Assembly (NCBI RefSeq): GCF_014839835.1
Contig: NC_071642.1
Span: 7,586,052 to 7,650,051 of the forward strand
Source of the DNA: Dryobates pubescens
Lineage: Eukaryota > Chordata > Aves > Piciformes > Picidae
Length of the DNA: 64,000 nt
Direction: 5' to 3'
Part shown: piece by piece, positions 19,301 to 30,100 of the stretch
Position numbering within the stretch: the stretch's first letter is position 1
Layout: the number at the start of each line of letters is the position of its first letter
Program-made: the position numbers and the translations under genes
Notes under the pieces: generated by a model
What the model was told of the DNA's origin: nothing
Database searches by the model: none
What the model saw: only the letters and a program-made list of their open reading frames with translations

Positions 19301-21353
19301 CCCTGCGAGGAAAGAGGGGGTGCTGAGCAGCTTGTCTGGAGCTGCCCATGGACACCGACCCCCATCACTGCACCCTGACCCCCTCCCTTCCCCCCCTAAC
19401 CTGACGAATCATCTCTGCAAAGTCACTTCGGGGCAGCCCAGCCAGCGCCTTCAAAACCTTCTCTACCGACGGCACCTTGGGGTGGAAGAAGCAACCCATG
19501 AGTGTTGGGGCTACCAAAGTGGGGGTGTAGGGGGTGGGGTGGTGATGGCAGGGGACGAGCAGCCCATTCCACCTTGCTATAGTCAGCACCCAGCTCCAGG
19601 CTCTGTGCCCTGCCCAGGACGCTGGCGCAGGAGGTGCAGCGTGGATCATCCAGCAGCTCAACCACGCTCCGGCGGCGCTCCCGCAGCGCCGGCTCCAGCT
19701 CGGCCCGGGCCGAGGCCAGCGCCCGTGTGGTCCGCTCGAGAATCTGTAAATGGTGCAGCGAGGTCTGTAGGTCTTAAAGAGAAAGCCCAGGGCTAGTTCA
19801 CGCTGCTCCGCTCAGCCGCCCCGGCTCTCCGGCGAGGCTTCGGCACCGGCACCGGGGAGAGCCGCGCTCGGCCGTACCTCCTGCCCTCTCCTGCAGATCC
19901 GCCAGCGCCGCGTAGGTCATAGCCTTGAGCTGCGTGTGGATGGAGAGCCCCACGCTCCGGCTGAGCCCTGCAAGGCGTCGGGTGCCCCATCAGCATCTCA
20001 GCCTGCTGGGAAGGTCAGGATGGTGCCCCGCGCGGTGCTTACCTCCCAGGTCAGAGATTATCCGCTGTCGGGGCACCTCGAACTGGTCCACCACCATCTG
20101 CACCCCCTGCCAGGAGAGAGGAGCCTGTCAGGCAGGGGCAGCAGGTGCCGGGAGGGCATGAAGCCGCACGTTACCTTTCCAAATACATTTTTAATGTGGT
20201 TGCTCCACCTCCTCTCACCTCCCAAACTACTCCATGAGGGAAGCGCAGCCAGGGCTTGGGCTGCACCCCATGCCAGGGACGGGGAAGCCGCTCGGGGACC
20301 CACCTGGGGGACGTTGTTGATGTGCTGCCTCAGCGTGCGCAGCGTGGTGGGCACAGCCCCCAGCCCCGGCTCCATCTGCCCCTTCACCCGCTGGCTGCTG
20401 ACCAAGGCGCAGGTGACACTGATCCTGCCGGGGGCAAGCAGGAGGTGATGGAGGTGCCCGGCAGAGCCTCCCAGCCCCATAGGGCAGGGCTCCCCTGACC
20501 CAGGGTGGTTCGTGGGGTGATCTGGGGGGACTCACAGGATGATGAGGGAGGTGAGGGACAGACAGGCCAGCAGGCAGCGACGGCGGCAGCCCAGCGAGCG
20601 ACGGTGGGCACGCAGGCGGCCCCCGCACCGTCGGCGGCTCCGGCAGTAGCAGAAGCACATCCCGGCCACCGGCATGGCCACAGTGAAGAGCAGAGCCACC
20701 ACGGCACAGACAACGTATCCCAGCTCATAATGCACCACCTACGTGATGGAAGAGCCTGATGGGCACCAATGCGCCCAACTTGGGGTGCTCCATGTGCCCA
20801 GGCTGCCTGCCCCATCTGGGTGCCTTCCCCATGGGATCCCACGCCCCTACTCACCTGTGATGTCCGCACCGAGCCAGGGTCGTTCAGGGCTGCTCTGAGC
20901 AGCTCTGCAAAAGAAACCACAGCACCAGTAAAAAAGAGGTCCCAGAGGTCCCACCCTGCGGACCCCCGCCAGCTCTCTCCAGGCAGTGGGGCTGGCACGG
21001 AAGCAGCATCCTGCTCCGTGAGGAGGTTCAGACTCCTCGGGGCGGTTCTGGACGCAGGGATTGCAGACAGCAAAACTCTGTAGGTCCTGGCAGCTGCGGC
21101 AGTGGGGTCCTGGCATCCCAGCGTGGGACTCACCTGTGGGCAGAGGATTCTGCTGGATAAGGTCCAGGCAGCGCCGGACGAGGCTGTAGAGGGGATCGAG
21201 GGAGCTGGGAACTCGGTGCAACGCCGGCACCCGGATCTCGGCATGCCTGTCGGTGAAGCGCAGGACACCGGCGGGGCCGGCAGGATGGCATTGCTGGGTG
21301 CCAGCGGGACGCAGCAGTGCCCAAGCCAGCAGCAGCAACCCGGCTGCCCGCAT
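13224..21353 (-). CDS. PROM2: PROM2, prominin-2 (22 coding exons)
   Basis: Prominin-2 is a five-span, cholesterol-binding glycoprotein of plasma-membrane protrusions and cilia. Coding exons on the minus strand are 21353-21134, 20904-20855, 20738-20536, 20424-20304, 20106-20043, 19967-19878, 19772-19573, 19475-19401, 19302-19239, 19140-18981, 18854-18702, 18342-18219, 17744-17653, 17568-17484, 16657-16511, 15966-15895, 15818-15726, 15614-15561, 14893-14813, 14354-14286, 14141-14052 and 13334-13224. They join in frame to about 805 residues; the human protein has 834. A signal peptide begins [14 protein letters not shown]. Membrane spans lie near residues 97-120, 145-165, 417-440, 468-492 and 770-792, with a Cys/Arg-rich loop between the first two. 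Diagnostic stretches include [12 protein letters not shown] and [17 protein letters not shown]. Possible glycosylation sites include NGT and NST. The start is the only ATG before the signal peptide in frame. The C-terminus is uncertain (see the terminal exon). Identity rests on remembered human sequence. Confidence 0.95.
13380..13870 (-). mobile_element. CR1 LINE 3' region in the last PROM2 intron
   Basis: CR1 on the same strand as PROM2, about 490 bases. It begins with AGAATCAGCCAGGTTGGAAG and reaches the block reading GTCCAGTTCTGGGCCCTTC on the minus strand. Subfamily with a GTGATCAGTTGGACTTGATG end. Confidence 0.92.
14400..14680. repeat. CAGCTC/CACCTC low-complexity repeat
   Basis: About 280 bases built of 6-base CAGCTC, CACCTC and CCAGCC units in irregular order, in a PROM2 intron. 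One strand is almost free of adenine-thymine pairs outside the unit, and plus-strand frames give Ser/Pro-rich nonsense products. Confidence 0.92.
15095..15356 (+). mobile_element. CR1 LINE 3' end fragment
   Basis: Sense CR1 of about 260 bases in a PROM2 intron, opposite in strand to the gene. It ends with AGGTCCCTTCCAACCCAAAT and tail CATGACTCTATG. Confidence 0.9.
16115..16490. repeat. Tandem repeat, ~115-bp unit, ~3.3 copies
   Basis: The block CAACCCACCCCACTTTGTAA starts at 16131, 16246 and 16361, and a shortened form starts at 16472, giving periods of 115, 115 and 111. Each unit contains TTCCAAACCTTCTG and a GGGGGGTAGAC run. It lies in a PROM2 intron, a few bases before the exon at 16511. 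Confidence 0.93.
16700..17410 (+). mobile_element. CR1 LINE 3' region, ~710 bases
   Basis: Sense CR1 in a PROM2 intron, from the GAGAGCAGCCTTGCAGAG block to CACTCTGTGACTCTG. Subfamily marked by ATATCTGCAGGGGACCTGC and TGCTGAGTGCAGGGGG near the end, shared with 44665-45058 and 52090-52690. A TCTGC run lies at about 16872-16895. Confidence 0.92.
18663..18676. repeat. CA dinucleotide microsatellite
   Basis: Short CA run in a PROM2 intron, about 25 bases from the donor of the exon at 18702-18854. Confidence 0.7.
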
Positions 21354-22624
21354 GGCTTTGGCAGCGAAGGAGAGAGCCGGCAGGGCTCTGTCAGCCTGCG
21401 AGCGGGCAGAGGGACATGCCCGGCCCTGGATGGCTCTCCCCGGCTCTGCTCCGGGAAACCTGCCTGACGGGTCGGCCGCCGCGCAAAGCCCAGACGCTGC
21501 CGTGGCTTGTTCCACAGATGGGCTCCCTGGGGCGGCTGGGCTTGGCGGGGCTGTGTGGAGGCGTCTCCCAAACCATCCCAGGCCTGTTTCACAAGCCCCA
21601 ACATCCCTGAGTCACCACCATGGGATCCCCATGGTCAAGGCCGTTCCCAAAACGGATGGCAAAACCCCTCGGGGGTTGTGGAGGGAGGGCCAGGTAGCAC
21701 CGAACCCTCTGTCTTCGGACTGGGAGTGCTTATCTTTACCGTGGCCACCTCAAGGAGAGATCTGGGATTTGAGCATCACTTTGCAGGTGGAAAAGCCCTT
21801 GGGGGTGGATCTGTGCCTACAGATGGGGTCCCCAAGGGGCAGAGCACCCTGTGGAACAACACCCTGAGATCTGGAGCAGCAACGGGCTGGGGAGGAGAAG
21901 GGAAGGCAGGAAGAACACGGGCAGAGGGATGCATAGCCCTGGCTAGTGACGCCTGCACGGTGTCCGGGTGTGAGATGAATTTTCCAGGCTCAGCTGGTCC
22001 CTGCCTCACACCCTGAGGCTGCTGCGGCTCCTTCCCAGGGCCGGATCCTGCTCTCCAGCATGGGCTGAGCACTAATTACAGGGTTGACTGGAAATGAAGG
22101 AGGTTCAACTTGATTTCCCCAGCACGGGGTGGGGGCAGCCCCCTTGTGCCCAGACGGCCTCAGGGCACCCTGAGAGCTCAGCCCCCTGCTCGGCCGGTCG
22201 AGTCGAGCCAGCCCCGGTGCTGACGCCTCCACCTTCCCAGCACTTCCTTGCCTATGGAAAAGAGGCTTTTCTCCCAGCTGGAGATGCCAGCAGCATCTTT
22301 CCAGGCTGGGCACACAGGGTGCTGTTCCCCCACCACCTTCTTGAGATGCTACCAACTGGAAAATCCTGACCTGGCTTGGCTGAATTTTTGTCCCAGGACA
22401 AAACTCCCAGGGGCAGGAAAGTGTGGAGGCTGGAAAGGGAGGATGTCAGGGTACAGGGACATACTTGTGTCTGCCTGTGGGAAAGGAGCCCCAGCCACTT
22501 CCACTGCCACTGGTGTGGTGACGGTGAGGCTGGTGATGATTTCTCATCCTCACGATGGTTTCGCCATCCCAACAATTACCCATCCCAGTGGTGGGGGTTT
22601 TATGGAGGTGATTTTCAGCAAGAC
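21354..22624. other. PROM2 5' flank and intergenic region toward DUSP11
   Basis: The first 200 bases upstream of the PROM2 ATG are GC-rich with CGGCCGCCGCG-type clusters on the minus strand and probably hold the 5' UTR and promoter, though I cannot place the transcription start. The rest is unassigned and free of CR1 until 22625. Confidence 0.5.
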
Positions 22625-23285
22625 TAAGGGTTGGGTCCTGCACTGGGATCACAACAACCCCATGAAGGCTCCAGGCAGAGGCAGAGCGGCTAGAAACTGC
22701 CCAGCTGAAAAGAACCTGGGGATGTTGGTCAACCATGGCCAAATATGAACCAGGGGGTGCCCAGGTGAGCAAGAAGGCCACCAGCAGCCTGGCCTGGAGC
22801 AGCAGTGGGCAGCAGGAGCAGGGCAGGGATTGTGCCCCTGTGCTGGGTACTGGGGAGGTCACAGCTTGAGTACTGGATTCAGGTTTGGGCTTCTCACTGC
22901 CAGAAGGACTTTGAGGGCTGGAGCAGTGCCAGAGAAGAGCAACAAAGTTGGGGAAGGGTCTGGAGAGTAGGGCTGGGGAGGAGCAGCTGATGGACCTGTG
23001 GGTGTTCAAGCTGGAGAAAAAGAGGCTGAAGGGAGACCTTCTGGTTCTCTACAGCTCCCTGAGTGGAGGCTGGAGCCAAGTGGGGACTGGGCCCTTCTCC
23101 TAAGCAACAAGTCACAGGACAAGAGAAAATGTCCTCAAGCTGCCCTGAGGGAGATTTAGGTTGGACATAAGGGACAATTTCTTCCCGCAGAGTGTTGTCC
23201 TGGCATGGCACAGGCTGCTCAGGGCAGTGATGGAGTCCCTGACCCTGGAAGGGTTTTGAAGCCATGGAGATGTGGAGCTGAGAGA
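22625..23285 (+). mobile_element. CR1 LINE 3' region, terminus missing
   Basis: Sense CR1 of about 660 bases, from GGGTTGGGTCCTGCACTGGG to the block GGAGATGTGGAGCTGAGAG. The normal terminal ~70 bases are absent, and the sequence passes directly into a GTACTGG-type minisatellite. Confidence 0.88.
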
Positions 23286-23289
23286 CAGA

Positions 23290-23665
23290 GATGCACAGTG
23301 ACACTTGTACTGGCATGGCTATGCTGGTGCCAATATTGGGGCAGTGGTGCTGGTAGTGGGAAGGTGATGCTGACACCAGTACTGGGAAGGTGATACTGGT
23401 ATTGGAGCAGTGATATTGGTACTGGGATGGTGATGCAGCACTCCTACTGGGATGCAGGTGATTGTACAGGGGTAGTGTTGCTGGTACTGGCACAGTGACA
23501 CTGGTATTGGGATGATAATACCGTTTCTGGTGGTACTGGGACAGTGATGGCCATATTGGGCTGATGATGGTGGTACTGGGATGGCTATGGCGGTACTGGT
23601 GTGTGTGGTGATGGCGGTACTGGGTCGGTGATGCTGTTACCGGGCTGGCGGTGCCGGTTCCGGGG
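23290..23665. repeat. Degenerate minisatellite bordering the DUSP11 promoter
   Basis: About 375 bases of diverged units of the form GGTACTGGGA(T/C)(G/A)GTGATG, 12 to 21 bases long. It begins at the end of a CR1 fragment and runs into the CpG-rich DUSP11 promoter. Confidence 0.8.
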
Positions 23666-24130
23666 CTGTTGCACCCATTTCTAACCGCTAGGCGGCGCCA
23701 GCGCCTCAGGCGAGAGGCGGGGGCGTGGCCTCTCGAGGGGCAGGGCCTCGCCAGGTGCCTCTGGCAGGACGGCGGCCGCGAGGGGTCAGAGCCGGGGAGA
23801 GCGGAAGTGACGTCACGGGGCCGAGTGGCGCCGCTGTCGCCATCATGGTGGGCAAGTCCCGCGTACCGGAGCGGTGAGTGTGTGCCTTCCGTCTTCTCCG
23901 CGTGCAGATCCGCGGCTTCCTCCCTTCCCGCGCTCTCCCGGGGCTCATCCCGGGGCTCCGCGGCGGCCTGCGGCCAGCTACTGCCAAGAGCCGCGGGGCC
24001 CGGCCGGGCCCTGCCGCCGGCCGCGCTCTGTGCTCCGTTACATTGAACGTGGCACAGGCCCCGGCCAGCCAGCACCCGCGGCTGAAAGAGTAGGGGGATG
24101 GAGAGATGAGAGTCCCTTTGCCGGGCGGGT
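23640..24130. promoter_or_regulatory. DUSP11: CpG-rich promoter region of DUSP11
   Basis: Dense CpG sequence spanning the first coding exon, with no TATA box near the likely start. A GGGGCGTGGC GC-box lies near 23722. This is a typical housekeeping promoter arrangement. Confidence 0.8.
23802..23815 (+). promoter_or_regulatory. DUSP11: Composite ETS and CRE site upstream of DUSP11
   Basis: CGGAAGTGACGTCA is an ETS-type core fused to a perfect palindromic TGACGTCA CRE, 30 bases before the ATG. The match is exact; function is inferred from known motif use. Confidence 0.7.
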
Positions 24131-27100
24131 TTGAGTCTGGCTGGGCTGGGGGGGAGCTCGGGTCCAGATCCCTGTCAGCGGTTTGACATCTCCGTGCTGC
24201 GGGCTTTAGGTGGACCGACTACCTCCCGCTGGGCAGGAGGATGCCGGGCACCCGCTTCATCGCCTTCAAGGTCCCCCTGAAGAAGGTAAAACCCCACTGA
24301 ACGCGGTGAGCCTGTGAGGGCGGCAAGTGGCTGCGGGGAGGGGTCGTTTTGTGGAACAATCGGCGAGTGAATTGCCTCCCAACAGAGCCACACCGCTTGG
24401 GTTTGTTGTTTGGGTTTGGTGAGTGGTTTGCAACGCGTAGGAGGGAGGAGCGCAGCAGCTGTTTGAGCAGTCAGAGCGTGTGACAGGATCACGGTGGTGT
24501 CAGCAACTCGCAGGTGACCACGATCGATTTCTGGGTGTGGTTGGCAGCTTTCTGGGTGCTGGCAGCACTGTCTTGGGACAGAGCGTTGGCACTGTCAGGA
24601 CAGGAGGGATGCTGTGGGCAGCCCCTGCCAGTGCTGCCAGGTGCCTGATGGCCATGGCAGTGCCATAAACGTGGTGCCAGGGCCAAGTTTCAGGAGCAGA
24701 GGCTGTCAGAGGTCTGTAGATCTGTCTGGCTTGGCTCTGTCAGGGCAGGAGGAGTGCTGTGGGCAGCCCCTGCCAGGTGCCTGGAGGCCAGGGCAGTGAT
24801 GCCAGAGCCAAATTTCATGAGCAGAGGCTGTCAGAGGTTGGTGTGACAACAGCACTGCCCACTTGGCTGTACCTGGAGGTCACTGCCCCTGTGTGTTGTG
24901 GGGAACTCTGCTCCAGAGTGGTTTGAGCACAGCATTTGTGCCTGAAGCACCACCTCTGTGGGAGTTACAGGGCTCATGATGGGGAGCAGTGCTGGTTACT
25001 CCTCTCCATTTCATCTGCAAAGCCTTTGTTACAGCTTCCACCAAACAAAAACTTAGTTTCTGAATGTGTTGTGCTGTGATGTGTCTTGCCACACTGTGAA
25101 GTCTTCAGTCAGTCCTGGAAACCCTCACCTGAAGAGTCCCAAAGCACTGAGGACCCAAGCATGTTGTGGTTTGGCTCAGTGTGACTTGTGTGTCAGCCTG
25201 CACCTGCCTTTCCTCGTTGCCTGCATCTCCAGTTTTTCAAGGGGTGACTTTTGGAAGGTTCTGGAGCTTGAAGACTGAAACAGAATCCCCAGGGAGGTGG
25301 TTGAATCCCCATCCCTGGAAGAGTTTAGAAACCTCAGAGATGTGGTGCTGAGCAGCATGGTTTAGATCCAGACTCAGAGAATGGTTGGACCTGGAGATCT
25401 TAAAGCTCTCTTCCAACCAAGCTGACTCTCTGAACCTCTTCCCAACAGTGACAGTGCACCTGAGTTTAGTGTCTGCTCTTAAACATTCTTTCCCCTCAGA
25501 GCTTTGATCAGAAGCTTCCTCCAGAGGAGAGATTTTCACCTTGTGACCTCCTTAAGAAAATCAAAGAGCAGAAGGAAGAGCTGGGGCTGATCATTGACCT
25601 CACCTACACAACTCGCTACTACAGGCCAGAGGTCAGTCTTGGTCTTGCTGCTGGGGCAGTGAAGCTCAGAGCAAGTTCTGATGTTGCTGATCAAGTGCAC
25701 AAAGTCTCTTGTGAGGAATCAGCTGTAAAGAGAGTGTGAGGCACTGGCATCCTTTGGCAGGGGGCTGAGGTGAGGCATTGCAGGCCCATTGGGATGGGGT
25801 CTTCATCCTTGATCGAGTACAAACCTGGTGTCTTCAAGCCCCACGGGGCAGATCCTGTTTGTACCAACCAGCACAGGTTTGGGGACACCCTGAAGCTGCT
25901 CTTTGCAGGTTCAGCTGATGACAGCCAGCTCTGGCTTGGGTGGGTAATTGCTTGGAAAGGTTTTCCAGCCCTCTGCATGTGCTTCATCCTCCCCAGGGAG
26001 GAAAAAAGCAAAGGCATGAGAAGCAAAAATGCAAACAGGCTGCCCAGGAGTGTCAAGGCAGTGCAGCAGAGGTTTTCTTACCTACATCTGTGTTGCTAAT
26101 CTCTTAGGCTCAGCAAAAAGCTGAGCAGCTCTCCTATGGGGACAGGCTGGGAGATTTGGGGCTGTTCAGCCTGGAGAAGAGAAAGCTCCAAGGAAACATT
26201 AGAGCAGCCTTCCAGGACCTGAAGGGGCTCCAGAAGAGGTAGGGAGGGACTTTGGACAAGGGCTGGGGGTGCCAGGATGAGGGACAAAGGTTTTGAGCTG
26301 TGAGAGGGGAGATTGAGACTGGAGATGGGGATAAAATTCTTGAGGGTGAGGAGAGAGTGGCACAGGTTGCCCAGGGAGGCTGTGGCTGCCCCCTTCCTGG
26401 AGGTGTTGAAGGCCAGGCTGGATGAGGCCTTGAGCAAGCTGTGCTGGTGGGGAGGTATCCCTGCCCATGGCAGGGGGCTGGAACTGGATGAGCTTTAAGG
26501 TCTTTTCCCACCTAAACCATTCTCTGGATCTGTGATTTCTTCTGGCTTCTGATCTGTGGCTGTCAGATCATTAAGAACCCTCAGGGTTTTCCTGGACTCT
26601 GTTGATGTTCTTCCTTGTAGGAGCTCCCAGCCACGCTCTGCTACTCCAAGATCTTGACAATGGGCCATGAAATCCCAAACAAGCAAACCATTTACCAGTT
26701 CAAATATGTGGTAAAGAAGTTTTTGGAAGACAACAAAGACAATGGTAAGTGGGCAGGGCACCCAGTGGAGTTGGGAGGCCAGAGAGGTTTTAGTGAGCAG
26801 CAGGAATTCATTGGCCATCTCTTGGTGTGTGAATGTCAAGGGTGGTTTGATGAGGAAAAGGAATTCAGCAGTGCAGAGGCTAGTTGGAGACCTGTAGGCT
26901 TGTGTTCTCCAGGGGTCAGGGCTGGGTCCAGCCTTGGGCAATGTCTTCATCAATGACTTGGATGAAGGGGGAGAGTGAACCCTCAGGCAGTTTGCTGGTG
27001 ATGCCAAGCTGGGAGGAGTGGCTCACACCCACCAGGCTGTGCTGGCATCCAGTGAGACCTGGGCAGGCTGAGAGCTGGGAGAGAGGAACCTCTTGAAGTG

Positions 27101-30100
27101 CAACCAGGGCAAGGGCAGGGTCCTGCCCCTGGGGAGCAACAATGCAGCAGAACAGGGGAGGAGGGGATCTCCTGGGAAGCAGTTCCAAGGAGTAGGAGCT
27201 GGGAGGGCTGGGGGACCAGAAGATGCCCAGGAGCCAACAATGTGCCCTGGTGGCCAAGAAGGCCTCAGTGGTGTCCTGGGGGGCATGGAGAAGAGTGTGG
27301 GCAGCAGGACAAGGGAAGTTCTCCTGCCCCTCTGCTCTGCCCTGGTGAAGCCACATCTGGAGTCCTTTGTCACAGACACAAATGGGTTTCTGCTGGGGGG
27401 GATTTTGGAGATAGAGCACTGGAATCTAACCTGCTTGTTGTGTTCCAGATAAACTCATTGGAGTTCACTGCACCCATGGCTTGAACAGAACTGGCTACCT
27501 GGTCTGTAGGTGAGTTGGCTTTAGATGGCTGGTGGCATCACCACCTTCTTGTTGCTTCAGGAGAAAATAGTTTTGCAGCAGGACAAGAAGACTCAAATGA
27601 TCTGCAGAAATAAGCTCACATGTAGTTAAGACAAGGATCCAGAGCTTTTCAGCTTTGAGAAGGTTGTTGTTAAGGGACACTTTTTATCCCTTATTCCACA
27701 AGACCCAGCATGGAAAGGATTAGAAGGGAGCTCTGGAGCTTATCCAGTCCACCCCCCTGCTCCAGCAGGGCACCCCCAGCTGCTTGCCCAGGAGCACAAT
27801 GGCCAGGGGGGGTTGGAAGCTCTCCACACAAGGAGACTCCACAACCTCTCTGGGCAGCCTGCTCCAGGCTTCCAGCACTCACACAACAAAGTTGTTTCTC
27901 TTCCTCTTCAGATGGAACCTCCTGGGTGCCAGTTTGTGCCCCTTGTCCTGTCCCTGGGCACCACTGAGCAGAGCCTGGCCCCAGCCTCTTGCCCCCCACA
28001 GCTCCTTCAGCTCTTGCTGAGCATTGCTCAGCTGCCCTCTGGGGCTGCTCTTCTGCAGGCTCTCAGCCCCAGGGCTCTCAGCCTTTGCTGCTCCCAGAGC
28101 TGCTCCAGGCCCCTCAGCAGCTTCCCAGCCTGCCCTGGACTCTCTCCAGCAGTTCCCTGTCCCTCTTGAACTGGGGAGCCCAGAACTGGACTCAGGACTC
28201 CAGATGTGATCTCACCAGGGCAGAGGAGAGTGGGAAAAGAATCTCCCTTGCCCTGCTGCCCACACTCTTCTCTGTGCCCCCCCAGGACACCCCTGGGTCC
28301 TTCTTGTCTCTGAGGGCACATTGCTGGCTCCTGGGCACCTTGTCCCACAGCACTCCCAGCTCCTTCTCCTTGGAGCTGCTTCCCAGCAGGTCCCACCTCA
28401 GCTGCCCTGCTGCAGGAGGTTGTTCTTCCCCAGAGGGGCAGGACCCTGCCCTTGGCCTGCTTGCACTTCACGAGGTTCCTCTTCCCCAGCTGCAGCCTGG
28501 CCAGGTGGTTTTAACACCCAACACCAATATTCCATTCTGGCTATAAGGATTTGGTTCTCAGCTCCTCTTCCTTTTTCCCTCACCACTGAACTGTCAGTTT
28601 TTGCAGAGTTCATGGCTTAATTGGAGCTTCCTTTGCTGATCTCTTCAGGTACCTGATTGATGTCGAAGGCATGGAGCCCAACGCTGCCATCGAGCGTACG
28701 TCTGTCTGCTTCGCATGTGGCCTCTCTGTCCTGGGCTTGTGGCTTTAGGTGGTCAAAAGCTTTGGGCTGGCTCCAGAGAGCTAATTGTGGTTCAGCTCTT
28801 TTGTATGTGGAATGGGAGCTGGAGCTGTTGGGGTTTCTTGGAGGTACTTGGAAAGGATTGCTCAGGGAGGTGCTGAAAGTCCCCTCCCTGGAGGTGTTCA
28901 AGGCCAGGCTGGATGAGGCCTTGAGCAAGCTGGGCTGGTAGGAGGTGTCCCTGCCCATGGCAGGGGGTTGGAACTGGATGATCTTTAAGGTCCATTCCAA
29001 CCCCTGATTCTATAAATTCAGTGTCTGGCCTGACTGTGGAGCTAGGGAGGGTTGAGTGAACATGGGGCGAACAGAGGGAAGGTTGGGTAGTGCCACACTG
29101 CAGCTCTGCCTTGTCACAGGCTGCCATGTGAGGGGCTGAGCAGAGTCACCCTTGTCACAGGCTGTGGTGTGAAAGGCTGAGTGGAGTCATCCTGTGTGAG
29201 CTGAGTGTGGTGACTGAAGGGGTTCAAATCCTTCTAAAAGAGTTTCAGTGCCCCAAAGAGGACTTGGACAGAGCTTTCTTGTAACTCAGATCTGCTTCTC
29301 TCCAGTGTTCAACAGGTCCCGAGGGCATCCCATAGAGAGGACCAATTACATCCAGGACCTTAGGAGGAGAGCTGTACAGAAGTAAGGGTTTCTTTTTTGT
29401 GTACCTGTGTCCAGGGAGAGCTGCTGTCCAGCTGCAGCTCCAAGGAGGGGAGGTAGAACAGGCCAGTGGGGAAAGAACAATGTGGGCATTTGGGAGACCT
29501 GGGCTTGGAAATCTCCATAGGTCTCCTGCCTGCCCTTTTTGGGGTGGGGGTGGGGAGCAGTGAATGGATTTTATGTATAAAATAGTTGTCATCACCTGGT
29601 GAATGGTTTCTGGACAAAGTCAAGTCATACAGAATTCTTTTGAAGGAACTGTGGAGTGGAGAGGTTGGACTCAGGCTCCTTCAAAGACAAATCCAGTGCT
29701 GCAGCAAGCACTAAAAAGCAGATCACCAGACATCATCCACATCGCTCCAACCAGCCCCCCTTGGCAGTGCCCAGGTAGGTTTTTGCTTCTCACCTCTGTG
29801 CAGACAGAGCAAGATGTTTCTCAGCTGGGAAACACTTCAGCTTGGCTTTGTAACAGTCACAACTCCCTTGTTGCTTGCCAGCTCTGTGCTGGGGGGGAGA
29901 AAGCCCTCCCTCAAAGTTGTCTGCAGCTTCTAGGACTTTGGGGTGCTGGGGGAGGAGAAGCTCAACAGGAGCCAGCAGGGAGCACTTGCAGCCCAGAGAG
30001 CCAAGCAGAGCCTGGGCTGCAGCCAGAGAAGTGTGGCCAGCAGGGCCAGGAAGGGGATTCTGCCCCTCTGCTGAGACCTCACCTGGAGCTCTGTGTCCAG

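Noticed and set aside
20384-21604. A 406-codon minus-strand open frame
   Set aside because: It crosses PROM2 exons and introns out of frame; GC-rich composition keeps it open. The spliced PROM2 model explains the exons.
22894-24075. A 393-codon minus-strand open frame upstream of DUSP11
   Set aside because: It joins antisense CR1, a degenerate minisatellite and a CpG promoter. No protein similarity.
29620-29774. Longer version of DUSP11 exon 8 starting at 29620
   Set aside because: It keeps an open frame inside the exon but leaves the wrong phase for exons 9 and 10. The acceptor at 29645 keeps the frame and resembles the family.
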